From: CAVQZC01 sp963718315
GTDB lineage: Bacteria; Actinomycetota; Thermoleophilia; Gaiellales; JAICJC01
NCBI GenBank assembly: GCA_963718315.1
Contig: CAVQZC010000013.1
Coordinates: forward strand, 682,001-746,000
Direction of reading: 5' to 3'
Length of the DNA stretch: 64,000 bases
Each line of letters opens with the position of its first letter. Position 1 is the first letter of the stretch. The position numbers were made by a program, and so were the translations under genes. This document shows, in pieces, positions 25,681 to 35,091 of the stretch. The notes under the pieces were generated by a model that saw nothing but the letters and a program-made list of their open reading frames with translations, ran no database searches and was not told where the DNA came from.

Positions 25681-27418
25681 GCGCTCCGACCGCTACAAGT
25701 GGGTCGCCCTGTCGAACACGACGATGGGCATGCTGATGGCGACGATCAACTCCTCGATCGTCCTGATCGCGCTGCCCGACATCTTCCGCGGCATCCACCT
25801 CAACCCGCTGCTACCGGGCAACGCCAGCTATCTGCTGTGGATGATGATGGGCTTCCTGGTGGCCACGGCGGTGCTGGTGGTCAGCTTCGGGCGGATCGGC
25901 GACATGTACGGCCGCGTGCTGATGTTCAACATCGGGTTCGCGGTCTTCACGGTCTGTTCGATCCTGCTCTCCATCACCTGGATGCAGGGCTCCGAGGCGG
26001 CGATGTGGCTGATCGCGATGCGGATCGGCCAGGGCGTGGGCGGTGCGCTGCTGATGGGCAACTCGGCCGCGATCCTGACCGACGCCTTCCCCCATGACCA
26101 GCGCGGACTGGCCCTCGGGATCAACGCCGTGGCCGCCATCGCCGGCTCCTTCATCGGACTCGTCCTGGGCGGCGTCCTCGGCCCGATCAACTGGCGGCTG
26201 GTCTTCCTGGTGTCGGTGCCGGTCGGGCTGCTGGGCACCCTGTGGTCATACTGGAAACTGGAGGAGCGGGGCGAGCGGCATCCCGCGAAGATCGACTGGT
26301 GGGGCAACCTGACGTTCGCCGTCGGCCTGATTCTGGTGCTGGTGTCGATCACCTACGGCATCCAGCCCTTCGGTGGCCACGCGATGGGCTGGACGAATCC
26401 GGAGACGCTCGTCCTGCTGTTCGGTGGACTGGCGCTGCTCGGGCTCTTCGCGGTCGTCGAGGTGCGAACCCCGGAGCCGATGTTCCGGCTGTCGCTGTTC
26501 AAGATCCGTGCGTTCAGCTGCGGTGCGATTGCAACCTTCCTCGCGTCGCTCGGCCGCGGCGGCCTGATGTTCATGCTGATCATCTGGCTGCAGGGCATCT
26601 GGCTGCCGCTGCACGGGTACAGCTTCGCGAACACGCCGCTGTGGGCGGGCATCTACATGCTGCCGCTGACGGTCGGGTTCCTGATCGCCGGGCCGGCCTC
26701 GGGCTGGCTCTCCGACCACTTCGGAGCCCGCCCGTTCGCCACCGGCGGGATGCTGGTCGCGGCGCTCGCGTTCCTGCTGCTCGAGATGCTGCCGGTGAAC
26801 TTCTCGTACCAGTACTTCGCCGGTCTGCTCCTTCTGACCGGCCTGGGCATGGGGCTGTTCGCCTCGCCCAACCAGAGCGGGATCATGAACAGCCTGCCGG
26901 CCCGCCAGCGAGGCGTCGGCGCCGGGATGGCCGCCACCTTCCAGAACTCGGCGATGGTGCTCTCGATCGGGATCTTCTTCTCGCTGATGATCATCGGTCT
27001 TGCCGCCTCGCTGCCGGGGACGCTGCAGAGCGGGCTCCAGGCGCAGGGTGTCCCCCACGCCGACGCGACCCGGATCTCGCACCTGCCGCCGGTCGGCCTG
27101 CTGTTCGCATCGTTCCTCGGGTTCAACCCGATCAAGGAGCTGCTCGGCCCGCACGTGCTCGGCAGCCTGTCCGCAAGTCACGCCGCCTATCTCACCGGGC
27201 GCGGGTTCTTCCCGTCGCTGATCTCAGGGCCGTTCCTGGACGGCCTGCACGAGGCGTTCGACTTCGCGATCGCGTGCTGCCTGGTCGCCGCCGGTGCGTC
27301 GTGGCTGCGCGGAGGCCAGTACGTCCACGAGGTGGACGCCAGCCCGGTCAAGGCCGCCCAGGAACCGGCCATCGAAGGAGTCGACGGCGAGATCGCCATC
27401 GCCGTCGACGGCGACTAG
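25673..27418 (+). CDS. MFS multidrug exporter, DHA2 (14-segment) type
   Basis: 581 aa with 14 predicted membrane segments. Motif A is GRIGDMYGRV in the first half, and motif C is seen in the GSFIGLVLGGVLGPINWR region, the antiporter signature of the drug-export families. It should pump small toxic molecules out with proton exchange. The ATG lies within the end of the MerR gene. It ends 9 nt from a convergent gene, with no hairpin between. Confidence 0.9.
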   Translation: MPERSDRYKWVALSNTTMGMLMATINSSIVLIALPDIFRGIHLNPLLPGNASYLLWMMMGFLVATAVLVVSFGRIGDMYGRVLMFNIGFAVFTVCSILLSITWMQGSEAAMWLIAMRIGQGVGGALLMGNSAAILTDAFPHDQRGLALGINAVAAIAGSFIGLVLGGVLGPINWRLVFLVSVPVGLLGTLWSYWKLEERGERHPAKIDWWGNLTFAVGLILVLVSITYGIQPFGGHAMGWTNPETLVLLFGGLALLGLFAVVEVRTPEPMFRLSLFKIRAFSCGAIATFLASLGRGGLMFMLIIWLQGIWLPLHGYSFANTPLWAGIYMLPLTVGFLIAGPASGWLSDHFGARPFATGGMLVAALAFLLLEMLPVNFSYQYFAGLLLLTGLGMGLFASPNQSGIMNSLPARQRGVGAGMAATFQNSAMVLSIGIFFSLMIIGLAASLPGTLQSGLQAQGVPHADATRISHLPPVGLLFASFLGFNPIKELLGPHVLGSLSASHAAYLTGRGFFPSLISGPFLDGLHEAFDFAIACCLVAAGASWLRGGQYVHEVDASPVKAAQEPAIEGVDGEIAIAVDGD

Positions 27419-27427
27419 CGAGACTCG

Positions 27428-28291
27428 CTACGACCCGGCGAAGACGGGGTAGTTCTCCTCGACCGTGCCCAGCACGTCGGTGACGTAGCGGCCGCCGGCG
27501 CAGCCATGGCACCAGTTTGAGGCGTTGATGGCCTTGACCGTCACGATCGGGGTGGCGCAGGTGCGCAGCCGGTACTCGATCCAGCCGTAGCCCTGCGTGT
27601 AGTAGCCCTGGTCGAGTGTGTCGACGGTCGCCTGGATGCCGTCCTCCAGCGAGGAGTAGTTGCGGACGCCGGCGCTGTTGTACTGCGTCGCACCCGACGC
27701 GGGCAACGTGGTCGCAAGCGGGTTCCACCCGGCGGTCGTGTTCTCGGCCGTCTGCCATGCGACCAGTGACGTGAGGTTGCTCTGGCAGACCGGCGCCTGG
27801 AGCGACTCGAGCAGGGCAACCGCCCATGCCCCGCGCTGGATCGAGGAGCCGGGGGGCGACGAGACGACGCTCGCGCTGCCCTCCTGCAGCAGGGGATCGG
27901 CGGCCACCAGCGCTGAGCGCTGCGCCGTCAGGCCGTCGAGCTGATCCTGCAGCGCGGCGACCTGGCCGACGAAGTCGTCCTGCTTCGCCTTCGCCACAGC
28001 GCGGGCAAGGCGCGCCTGAGCCGCGCTCAGCTGGCGCCGCACCCGCTGGAAGCCAACCCCTACCGGCTGCTGCTGCTGCTGCAGCCGCTCGACGGCATCG
28101 GTGTCGTTGGTGATCGCCCGGGAGATGCGCACCAGTCCCGCGTGCGCCTCGTGCTCCTGCGCGCTGACGGTGGAGATCTGCGCGTCCACCGCACGCACCT
28201 GGCCGAGCGTATCGGCCCTGGCCGATGGCGCCGCCACGCCGAGCGCGACGGCGCAGGCGACGATCGCGCTCAGGCGAAGTCGGCGACTCAT
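27428..28291 (-). CDS. Secreted coiled-coil protein with lysozyme-like domain
   Basis: 287 aa. A signal peptide (ACAVALGVAAPSARA, cut near 26) is followed by a coiled coil (about 30-130, with the run LQQQQQ) and a C-terminal domain with WQTAENTTAGWNPLATT, YNSAGVRNYSS and GIQATVDTLDQGYY. That pattern occurs in actinobacterial and phage proteins with a lysozyme-like fold; the Glu in TAENT could be catalytic. Last gene of the phosphate/surface operon, joined by ATGA to the lipoprotein gene. It probably trims cell wall around surface proteins, which is inference. Confidence 0.65.
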   Translation of the reverse strand: MSRRLRLSAIVACAVALGVAAPSARADTLGQVRAVDAQISTVSAQEHEAHAGLVRISRAITNDTDAVERLQQQQQPVGVGFQRVRRQLSAAQARLARAVAKAKQDDFVGQVAALQDQLDGLTAQRSALVAADPLLQEGSASVVSSPPGSSIQRGAWAVALLESLQAPVCQSNLTSLVAWQTAENTTAGWNPLATTLPASGATQYNSAGVRNYSSLEDGIQATVDTLDQGYYTQGYGWIEYRLRTCATPIVTVKAINASNWCHGCAGGRYVTDVLGTVEENYPVFAGS

Positions 28292-28740
28292 GGTGAGCCG
28301 CTGCCGGGCGTGACCTGGATGGCGCCGTGGAGAGTGGGCTGAGTCGTCACGTGGTAGGTGATGCTGATCGGAGTCGGCGGCGTGTAGTGGAACGTGCCGC
28401 CGGGCGGAATGAGCGGAGACGTCACGGGCTCGTGGTCGAAGATGACGCGGATCCCGTGCTGGGTGAGATTCTGCCACGTCACCGGCGACTTCAGCAGAGA
28501 GACCAGCCACTTCGGGCGCAGCCCCGTCGCCGTGACCTGGACCGTCTGGCCGATCGCGAAGTTGGGATCGATCGTGCTCGTCGCCGCGGATGACGTCGTC
28601 GAGCCGGCCGGAGGCGGCGTAGTGCTACCCGTGCTGCCGACCGACGACGGGCCGCCGGTCGACGAGGCGCCGCTGCTACCGCAGCCGGCCGCGGCCAGCG
28701 CCAGGGCGGCGCAGGCGATCAGCAGAGCGAACCGCCTCAC
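28288..28740 (-). CDS. Small lipoprotein
   Basis: 150 aa, GTG start overlapping the sortase stop. Lipobox LAAAGC with the lipidated Cys at about residue 18, then a Ser/Thr/Pro-rich spacer and a beta domain from about 58 (IGQTVQVTATGLRPKWLVSLL onward). The start at 28740 places the basic residues and lipobox correctly; the longer frame upstream runs into the sortase. Its function is unknown. Its position suggests work with the sortase-like protein and the PstS-like surface proteins. Confidence 0.75.
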   Translation of the reverse strand: MRRFALLIACAALALAAAGCGSSGASSTGGPSSVGSTGSTTPPPAGSTTSSAATSTIDPNFAIGQTVQVTATGLRPKWLVSLLKSPVTWQNLTQHGIRVIFDHEPVTSPLIPPGGTFHYTPPTPISITYHVTTQPTLHGAIQVTPGSGSP

Positions 28741-29669
28741 ATCGTCCCCGGCAGGAACCGGTCGAGGCTCTGGAACACCATCCATAGGGCGACCAGTATG
28801 GCTGGAGTCGTAACCAGGTGAGCCGCCAGCCGCGGCCACCGGTGGTACAGCCGGTTGGCCACCAGCACGAGCACCAGCAGCACCTGCGCCCAGAGCACGG
28901 CGAGCAGCAGCCCGAGCGGGTCGCCGGATGTGCCCTGCTCGTCGGAGCTGACCGCCACCTGTGGCCGCTTGGGCACCCCAACCGGCTTGCCGACCAGCGA
29001 CGCGGTCACGGCCACGCGGTCGGAGGATCCCGGCGTGCGGGACGTGACCAGGGTCAGCTCGCTCTTCAGCGCCGGCCCGATCACGTCGTTCTCACCCGGG
29101 GCGACAACACCCACCTTCCTCACCTTGTAGGTAAAGGCGCCCAGCCCGGTCACGGTGTGGATCTCGTCCCCCACCTTCAACGTGCTGAGGTCGCTGAACG
29201 GCCCGCCGTAGGTCAGCCGGTGAGCAAAGATCACGGAGTTGCCGAACTCACCGGGGAGCACGGATCCGGGGAGGTGCCCCGGCCCCTGCTTCAAATCCTC
29301 CGGGCTGCTGCCCTCGACCACCACCTGGCGGACACCGATGGACGGGATCCGCAGCAAGGCGACCGGCCCGGTCGGCACCGGTGCGGTCAGCGAGTCGAAG
29401 CCACCACCCTCGGCCAGCCGCTGCTGGAACTCGGGGAGCAGAGCCCGCTGGGAGCGCGCCTCGTAGACGCCGGTGAAGAAGAATTCGTAGGCCAGGAACA
29501 GGGCCAGCACCAGTCCCAGCCCGAGCAGCGCCCGGCCGAGCCAGCGCCGCAGGCGACCCTGGCCATCTGGCGCCAGCTGGACCGCCGGCGCCTGCTCCGG
29601 CGGGGCCGCGACGACCTCGGGTTCCGGCTGTTCGGCCGTGGGGCCGGGCAGATGAGTCGTGGTGCTCAT
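28737..29669 (-). CDS. Sortase-like membrane protein with Cys-to-Ser active site
   Basis: 310 aa. A cytoplasmic Pro-rich N-terminus, a membrane segment at about 43-65, the sortase barrel at about 100-225, and two further membrane segments at about 245-300. The sortase triad would be His150 (IFAHR), Cys in T-L-x-T-C, and Arg218 (SDRVAV). Where the Cys should be, the sequence reads LTLVTS with Ser210. His and Arg are in place and the fold looks intact, so this is not random decay. It may be inactive, or a Ser-based variant. The two extra C-terminal membrane helices are a class E/F-like feature. Confidence 0.8.
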   Translation of the reverse strand: MSTTTHLPGPTAEQPEPEVVAAPPEQAPAVQLAPDGQGRLRRWLGRALLGLGLVLALFLAYEFFFTGVYEARSQRALLPEFQQRLAEGGGFDSLTAPVPTGPVALLRIPSIGVRQVVVEGSSPEDLKQGPGHLPGSVLPGEFGNSVIFAHRLTYGGPFSDLSTLKVGDEIHTVTGLGAFTYKVRKVGVVAPGENDVIGPALKSELTLVTSRTPGSSDRVAVTASLVGKPVGVPKRPQVAVSSDEQGTSGDPLGLLLAVLWAQVLLVLVLVANRLYHRWPRLAAHLVTTPAILVALWMVFQSLDRFLPGTM

Positions 29670-31588
29670 CGGTGCCTCCAGCGGGGAAGCGAGAGGCTGC
29701 CCATGCGATCGGTGACAGGCGCCAGGAAGCCCATCCTGCTGCGGAGGGAGCCGCCGAACTCCAGGAACAGGCCCACCAGAACGCCGAGCACCGCGAGCAC
29801 GATCAGGGCGGGGACGATCCAGCGCGAGGCCGTCTTCACCAGCTTCGCGGTGGGCAGCGTGGGCACGGTCTTCGCCGCGGTCTGGATCACCTTCGTCGGC
29901 TGGGTGCCGCCCCCGGACGTGGAGCTGGGCGGGGGTGGAGTGGACGACGTGGGGTCCCCGCCGCTGGAAAGCGGCGGCAGTACTCCGCCCGACGTCCCGC
30001 TGCCATCTCCTGAGCCGGTGCTCGAACCGGTGCCGCTGCCATTCCCGTTGCCGTTTCCGTTGCCGTTTCCACCCGTCTTGCTGGGGGGCGGCTTCACGTG
30101 CGGGATCTTGGGGATGACGCTCTCGGTCTGCTGCACCATCGCCGGCGTCAGCGGGACGTAGCCCTGCGGCAGCGCCTGCTGGCCGCCGGTGACGGCGTAC
30201 CTGAGGAACGACTGCAGGGTGCGGCCCTTCTGATAGTCGTACTTGTTGGTGGGGACGGCCGCGTAGTCGACCACGGGCATCGGGTAGTCGTTCGGATCCG
30301 TGTCCGCGTAGTTCGGGGTCACGGTGACCCCGTCGGCGTTGGTCGTCGCATGCGACAGCGCAGCCGCGATGCTGGTCGGGGTCGCGTCCACGAAGGCGCC
30401 GGAGGCGTTCTCGATCTTCGCCACGGGCAGTCCGTAGTAGGCCGCCTCACTGGAGTCGACGAACCCGATGTAGCCGACGTTGAAGTAGTCGTTGCTGTTG
30501 TTGGCCGAGTTGGGATCGGCGATCGCGTCCGCGAGCGACTCGCCGCCGACGATGGCGGCGTTCTGGGTCAGGTAGCTCAGCGGGTAGTCGTACGACGGCC
30601 CGGGCCAGCCGGCGGGCAGCGCCGAGCCGGCGGTGGCCGACAGCCAGGACGTGAACTCGTAGTTCGCCGCCGAGTGATCGCCGCGCACAAGCGGCCAGAT
30701 CGCCGGCGGGAACACGTGCCCGGGGTTGAGGGTGTTGATGTCGGTGTTGCTGTGCCAGTTCTGAATCTGGCCGGTGAAGATCTGCGCCACCAGCTGCGGC
30801 GTCAGCTTCAGGTCGGTGACCTGGGCGCCCGGCTCGGACGCGGCCGCGTTCTGGTCGAAGATCTTGTAGGCGAGCACCAGCGCCGACGACGTGATCGGGG
30901 CGTACGCGAAGGTCTTACCCTTCGCCTTCACCTGCTTCAGCTCGTCGGCACTGAACGGGTCGCCCGTGACGGCGAAGTCGTTCAGGCCGTTGATGAAGTT
31001 CTCGCGGCCGTCCTGATCGTTGGCGGAGATGTAGTTCACGCCCAGCGACTTCGGCGGCCCGCAGACGTTGACCGTCCAGCCGTACACCGCACGGTTTGCG
31101 CCGTCTGCTCCTCCGCCGGCGATCGCCGCTCCCTTCGCGACCGGACAGCCGCCGGGGGTCGGAGCGAAGGAGATCGGGATCAGCGTGCCCGACACCAGCG
31201 TGCTCTTGGTGAACACACCGAACGTGCACGGCGTCTGGTCGTCGCAGGTGAAGTGCGCTCCGCTCGCAGACCGGATGTTGCCTTCCGAGACGGGCTCGAA
31301 CATGTTTCCGGCACCCGATGCGTCGGTATACCCGTAGTCGCTGTAGAGCGCGGTGCACTGGGTGTCGACGTTGGTCGGGCTGGCGACGCACTGGCGGAAG
31401 AAGACCACCTGCAGGGGGTTGAATCCGGTCCAGGACACGTTCACGAACTGCTGGTCGCCAAGCCCTGTGCTCGGCGTGACGGTCACGCTGGGCGACGTGG
31501 CGACCGCGGGCGCGCCCGAGACCAGCAAGGCGCCGGCGGCCAGGCCCGCGGCGATCAAGACCCGTGGAAGATGGCGAGACAGGTTCAT
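29666..31588 (-). CDS. Membrane-anchored PstS-like surface protein, 640 aa
   Basis: Signal peptide (about 1-30), then an Ig-like domain (about 33-150) reminiscent of neocarzinostatin-type beta sandwiches with paired cysteines (RQCVAS, HFTCDDQTPCTFG). A PstS-like solute-binding domain follows (about 180-500), with LTPQLVAQIFTGQIQNW and VGYIGFVDSSEA matching phosphate-binding proteins. Next come a Gly-Asn/Ser/Pro spacer and a C-terminal membrane helix (IVPALIVLAVLGVLVGLFL) with a basic tail. Normal PstS proteins are about 350 aa lipoproteins, so this is a wall-spanning version. It overlaps its neighbours by 4 nt on both sides and sits directly before the sortase-like gene. Phosphate binding is inferred from the domain. 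Confidence 0.8.
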   Translation of the reverse strand: MNLSRHLPRVLIAAGLAAGALLVSGAPAVATSPSVTVTPSTGLGDQQFVNVSWTGFNPLQVVFFRQCVASPTNVDTQCTALYSDYGYTDASGAGNMFEPVSEGNIRSASGAHFTCDDQTPCTFGVFTKSTLVSGTLIPISFAPTPGGCPVAKGAAIAGGGADGANRAVYGWTVNVCGPPKSLGVNYISANDQDGRENFINGLNDFAVTGDPFSADELKQVKAKGKTFAYAPITSSALVLAYKIFDQNAAASEPGAQVTDLKLTPQLVAQIFTGQIQNWHSNTDINTLNPGHVFPPAIWPLVRGDHSAANYEFTSWLSATAGSALPAGWPGPSYDYPLSYLTQNAAIVGGESLADAIADPNSANNSNDYFNVGYIGFVDSSEAAYYGLPVAKIENASGAFVDATPTSIAAALSHATTNADGVTVTPNYADTDPNDYPMPVVDYAAVPTNKYDYQKGRTLQSFLRYAVTGGQQALPQGYVPLTPAMVQQTESVIPKIPHVKPPPSKTGGNGNGNGNGNGSGTGSSTGSGDGSGTSGGVLPPLSSGGDPTSSTPPPPSSTSGGGTQPTKVIQTAAKTVPTLPTAKLVKTASRWIVPALIVLAVLGVLVGLFLEFGGSLRSRMGFLAPVTDRMGSLSLPRWRHR

Positions 31589-33125
31589 GAACGCCTCCGG
31601 CGTGCGATCAGCGAAACGAGCGGGCCTGCGACCAGCAGCACCAGGACGACCTCGGCGAGCACCAATGGGGAGTCGGACGCCTGCACTGCGGCAGACGCCT
31701 CCTTGACGCCCTGCTTCAGCACCGCGGCCTGCTCGACGGCCGAGAGCGGGGTGATGGTAACGCCCGCGTTCGGCAGCAGCGGCGAGCTGACGGTCGTCTT
31801 GCCCGAGTGCTTGGCAGGGGTCTTGGTCTTACCGGTGGTCTTGCCACCGGAATGGGTATGTGGTGGCGGGGGTCGTGCTCCCGCCACCGCCTCCGTTGTT
31901 GGCGGGCGGCTGCACTGTGTTGCCGGTGCCGCCGCCGGAAACGCCGGAGGTGCCGCCCTGGTGCTGGCCCGCGCTGGCGCCCTCACCGGTGATGGTCGGG
32001 TTTGGACAGCCTTGCGGCGTCAGCGGCGGCGGCTTTGGCGCTCCCGGGATCCGCTCGACTGCCTGGAAGTCGTCCTTCACCAGGTTCGGTGGCAACGGCG
32101 AGTAGCCGAGTGGCGCGGCTTCCTTCTGGCCGGCGCAGGCGATGTAGATGATCCAACTGACCTAGCACGGCGCCCTTGGCCGGATCGAATCCGGCCGTCG
32201 GCGTAATGAGGTAGCTGTAGCTGGCGAGTGGATACGCTGTCGGCTCGGGTGCGTTGTATACGTCGAGCAGGTTCTGCGTGAGATCGGGATTGAGCGTCGC
32301 ATGACGCAGCGCGATGGCGTCGTTCTCGGACGACGGCGCCGCGTAGTTGCCGCTGCGATTCTTGATGTACGCGGGGATCATCGAGTGCTCGTACACGTAG
32401 CCCGCCTCGACGTAGCCGATCGAGCCAGGCCCGACCGACGTGTTGGAGACGTAGTTGGCGACACCGTCCGAACCGCGCACCGCGACCGCGCCCGGGAAGT
32501 TGGGCCAGAACTGCACCGGCAGGGTCACGCTGTACTGCCTGGCGAACGGGTTCCAGTCGGCGGGATCCATATACGCCAGGTACGCGGCTAGCTTGGCGGT
32601 GGTGCCCGAGCCGTCCGACCGGATGACCGGCGTCAGGTGCTCGTTGGGGAACTTGATCCCCGGGTTGTCGGCCTCGATCGCGGGGTTCTGCCAGTTGGTG
32701 ATCTTCCCGGTGTAGATCTTCGCGATCGTGCTCGCCGAGAGCCGCAGGTTGTTGATCTGGCGCCCCGAGGCGTCCTTGATGTTGTACATGAGGGCTGTGC
32801 CGCCGGCGACGTCGGGCAGGTACTGGAAGCTGCGGTGCGCGCTCTTCAGCTGCTGCACCTCGGCCGGCAGGAACGGGATCTCGGAGGCTGCGAAGTCGAC
32901 CTGGCCGATGATGTAGAACTGCCGCCCGGCGGTCGAGCCGACTGCCTGGTAGTTGATGTTCAGGCCCTGGCGCGCGGCGTCCACGCGCCACTGGTCGAGC
33001 GCGATGGCAGCCCAGGTCGAGCCGGCCCCGGTGAGGGTCGGGCCGGAGGCCTGGGCTCCACCTGCCGACACCAGCAGGAGCGAGAGCCCGACGAACAGGA
33101 CTGCGGCGAGGCGGCGAGGGATCAA
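31585..33125 (-). pseudogene. pstS: PstS phosphate-binding protein with anchored tail, two frameshifts
   Basis: TTG start overlapping the pstB stop (TTGA). Signal peptide, then a standard PstS domain: LTGAGSTWAAIALDQW, IYTGKITNWQNP, RSDGSGTTAKL and GSIGYVEAGYVYE. The frame breaks near 32150, continues with IIYIACAGQKEAAPLGYSPL, breaks again near 31855 after a Gly/Thr-rich spacer, and finishes with GGKTTGKTKTPAKHSGKTT and a C-terminal helix (VVLVLLVAGPLVSLIARRRR). Reassembled it is about 510 aa. The tail is anchored like its 640-aa neighbour. Both breaks lie in repetitive sequence and could be assembly errors. The binding domain itself is intact. Confidence 0.8.
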
Positions 33126-33946
33126 CCGAACCGCCCGTGCACGTAGTCGGCCGTCCGCTCGTCGACCGGCCGCTCGAAGATCTGCTCGGTCGAGCCGGTC
33201 TCGATGATCCGCCCGGGCTGGTTCTCGCCGGCCAGGAAGAAGGCACATGACGATGCCACCCGCTGGGCCTGCTGCATGTTGTGGGTGACGATCACGATCG
33301 TCACCTGCGACGCCAGATCGAGCACCGTCTCCTCGATCCGGCGGGTGGAGGTCGGGTCGAGCGCCGAGCAGGGCTCGTCCATCAGCAGCACCTCCGGCCG
33401 TACCGCCAGCGAGCGGGCGATGCAGAGCCGCTGCTGCTGGCCGCCCGAGAGCGCGCCGCCGGGCTGGTTGAGGCGGTTCTTGACCTCGTTCCACAGGCCG
33501 GCTCGGGTCAGGCACTCCTCTACCAGCGCGTCGTCGCGGCGCACCTTCTTACCCGACAGCGCCAGGCCGGAGACCACGTTCTGGTAGACGGACATGGCGG
33601 GGAACGGGTTGGGCTTCTGGAAGACCATGCCGATCCGCTTGCGCACCTCGATCGGGCGCGTGCCGGGGCCGTAGATGTCGGCGTCGTCCAGCAGCACCGA
33701 GCCCGACAGTGCCGCGCCGGGTACCAGCTCGTGCATCCGGTTCAGGATTCGCAGGAACGTCGACTTGCCGCAGCCGGACGGCCCGATCAGCGCGGACACG
33801 CGGTTGGCGTGCATGCGCAGCGACACCTGGTCGAGCACCTTGTGGCTGCCGAACCACGCGCTGACGCTGTCGGCCACGAGGTCCTCGGGCCTGGCTGCGG
33901 CGCGCAGCTCCTGCGTCCGCTCGATGGTTTCGGTCGGTGTGCTCAT
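33122..33946 (-). CDS. pstB: Phosphate ABC transporter ATPase
   Basis: 274 aa. Walker A GPSGCGKS (55-62), signature LSGGQ (166-170), Walker B LLMDEP (187-192), and the PstB-specific stretch FQKPNPFPAMSVYQNV. The ATG overlaps the pstA stop by 4 nt. It energises phosphate import through PstC and PstA. Confidence 0.95.
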   Translation of the reverse strand: MSTPTETIERTQELRAAARPEDLVADSVSAWFGSHKVLDQVSLRMHANRVSALIGPSGCGKSTFLRILNRMHELVPGAALSGSVLLDDADIYGPGTRPIEVRKRIGMVFQKPNPFPAMSVYQNVVSGLALSGKKVRRDDALVEECLTRAGLWNEVKNRLNQPGGALSGGQQQRLCIARSLAVRPEVLLMDEPCSALDPTSTRRIEETVLDLASQVTIVIVTHNMQQAQRVASSCAFFLAGENQPGRIIETGSTEQIFERPVDERTADYVHGRFG

Positions 33947-35091
33947 GCGTCTCCTTCGTTGGCGGCAGTCGCGGGCGCCTCCATGGAGCCGCGCATGCGC
34001 CGGCCCGGTGCGGCGCGGCGGCCGATCAGGCGGGCGATCGTAAACAGGGTCAGCACCAGGATCATCAGCACCAGGCTGCCGGTCCAGGCGCGCTGCTGGA
34101 CGGACGCCGTCGGCGTCTCGGTGAACAGGTGGTAGATGTAGAGCGGAAGCGCGGCCTGCGCGCCGCTGAACGGGTTCGCGTTCATGACGGAGTTGCCGAA
34201 GGCCGTCGCGATCAGCGGCGCGGTCTCGCCGATGGCTCGCGCGACGCCCAGGATGACGGCGGTGACCAGGCCGCTGCGGGCGGTGGGCAGGACGACCCCC
34301 CAGGTCGTCCGCCACTCGCTGCCTCCCAGCGCCAGCGACGCCTCGCGAAGCCCGTCAGGCACCAGCCGGAGCACCTCCTCCGAGGTGCGGGTGACGATCG
34401 GCAGCATCGAGATCGAGATTGCAATCGCGGCGGCGAAGCCGGAGAAGCCAAAGTTGATGACCCAGAACGCGTAGACGAACAGGCCGGCGACGATGGTCGG
34501 GACGCCGCTCATCGCGTCGACGAAGATCCGCACCGGCCGTCGCAGCGGGCCGCCGATCTCGTTCAGGAAGATCGCGCACAGAAAGCCCAGCGGCACCGAG
34601 ATCAGGCAGGCCAGGCCGACCTGCTCGAGTGTGCCGACGATGGCATGCGCAGCGCCGCCTGCGGTGGCAGACGAGAGCGGCCCGACGAACTCCTGGGTCT
34701 GCGTGAACAGGTGCCACGTCAGCCCCGGCAGGCCCTTGATCACGACGTAGCCGAGGATCAGCACCAGCGGCACGACCATCGCCAGCGCGGCCGAGCCCAC
34801 AACCACCGCCATCAGGCGGTCGCCGGCGAGCACCGGCCCGTCGAGCTCACGCACGACCAGCCAGTAGATCGCGAGGAACGCCGCGTAGGACGAGACCAGG
34901 AAGCCGACCGGGCCGGCGCTGTAGGGCCCGACGGTGAAGACGAGCCAGATCAGGCACAGGGCCGATCCTGCGCAGCCGGCCAGCACGCCGACATCCGGCG
35001 GGCCGAACCCACCCACGCGCCGGGGGGTGTCAGGCGCCGGCGGCACGGCCGCGATGCGGGCCGACGAGATGGGTGTGACGACGGTGGTCAA
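33943..35091 (-). CDS. pstA: Phosphate ABC transporter permease PstA
   Basis: 382 aa with a TTG start that overlaps the pstC stop (TTGA), matching the coupling seen at other junctions here; the longer upstream frame is a shadow of pstC. An N-terminal extension with about three extra membrane segments (to about 110) precedes the standard six-segment BPD_transp_1 region, with the EAA-type loop LREASLALGGSEWRTTWGVVLP. PstA is usually near 290 aa, so the extension is notable. Confidence 0.92.
   Translation of the reverse strand: MTTVVTPISSARIAAVPPAPDTPRRVGGFGPPDVGVLAGCAGSALCLIWLVFTVGPYSAGPVGFLVSSYAAFLAIYWLVVRELDGPVLAGDRLMAVVVGSAALAMVVPLVLILGYVVIKGLPGLTWHLFTQTQEFVGPLSSATAGGAAHAIVGTLEQVGLACLISVPLGFLCAIFLNEIGGPLRRPVRIFVDAMSGVPTIVAGLFVYAFWVINFGFSGFAAAIAISISMLPIVTRTSEEVLRLVPDGLREASLALGGSEWRTTWGVVLPTARSGLVTAVILGVARAIGETAPLIATAFGNSVMNANPFSGAQAALPLYIYHLFTETPTASVQQRAWTGSLVLMILVLTLFTIARLIGRRAAPGRRMRGSMEAPATAANEGDA

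Noticed and set aside
31740..31790. LPNAG in the anchored PstS tail as a sortase signal
   Set aside because: It lies about 35 residues before the membrane helix, too far for a normal sorting signal, and the sortase here lacks Cys.
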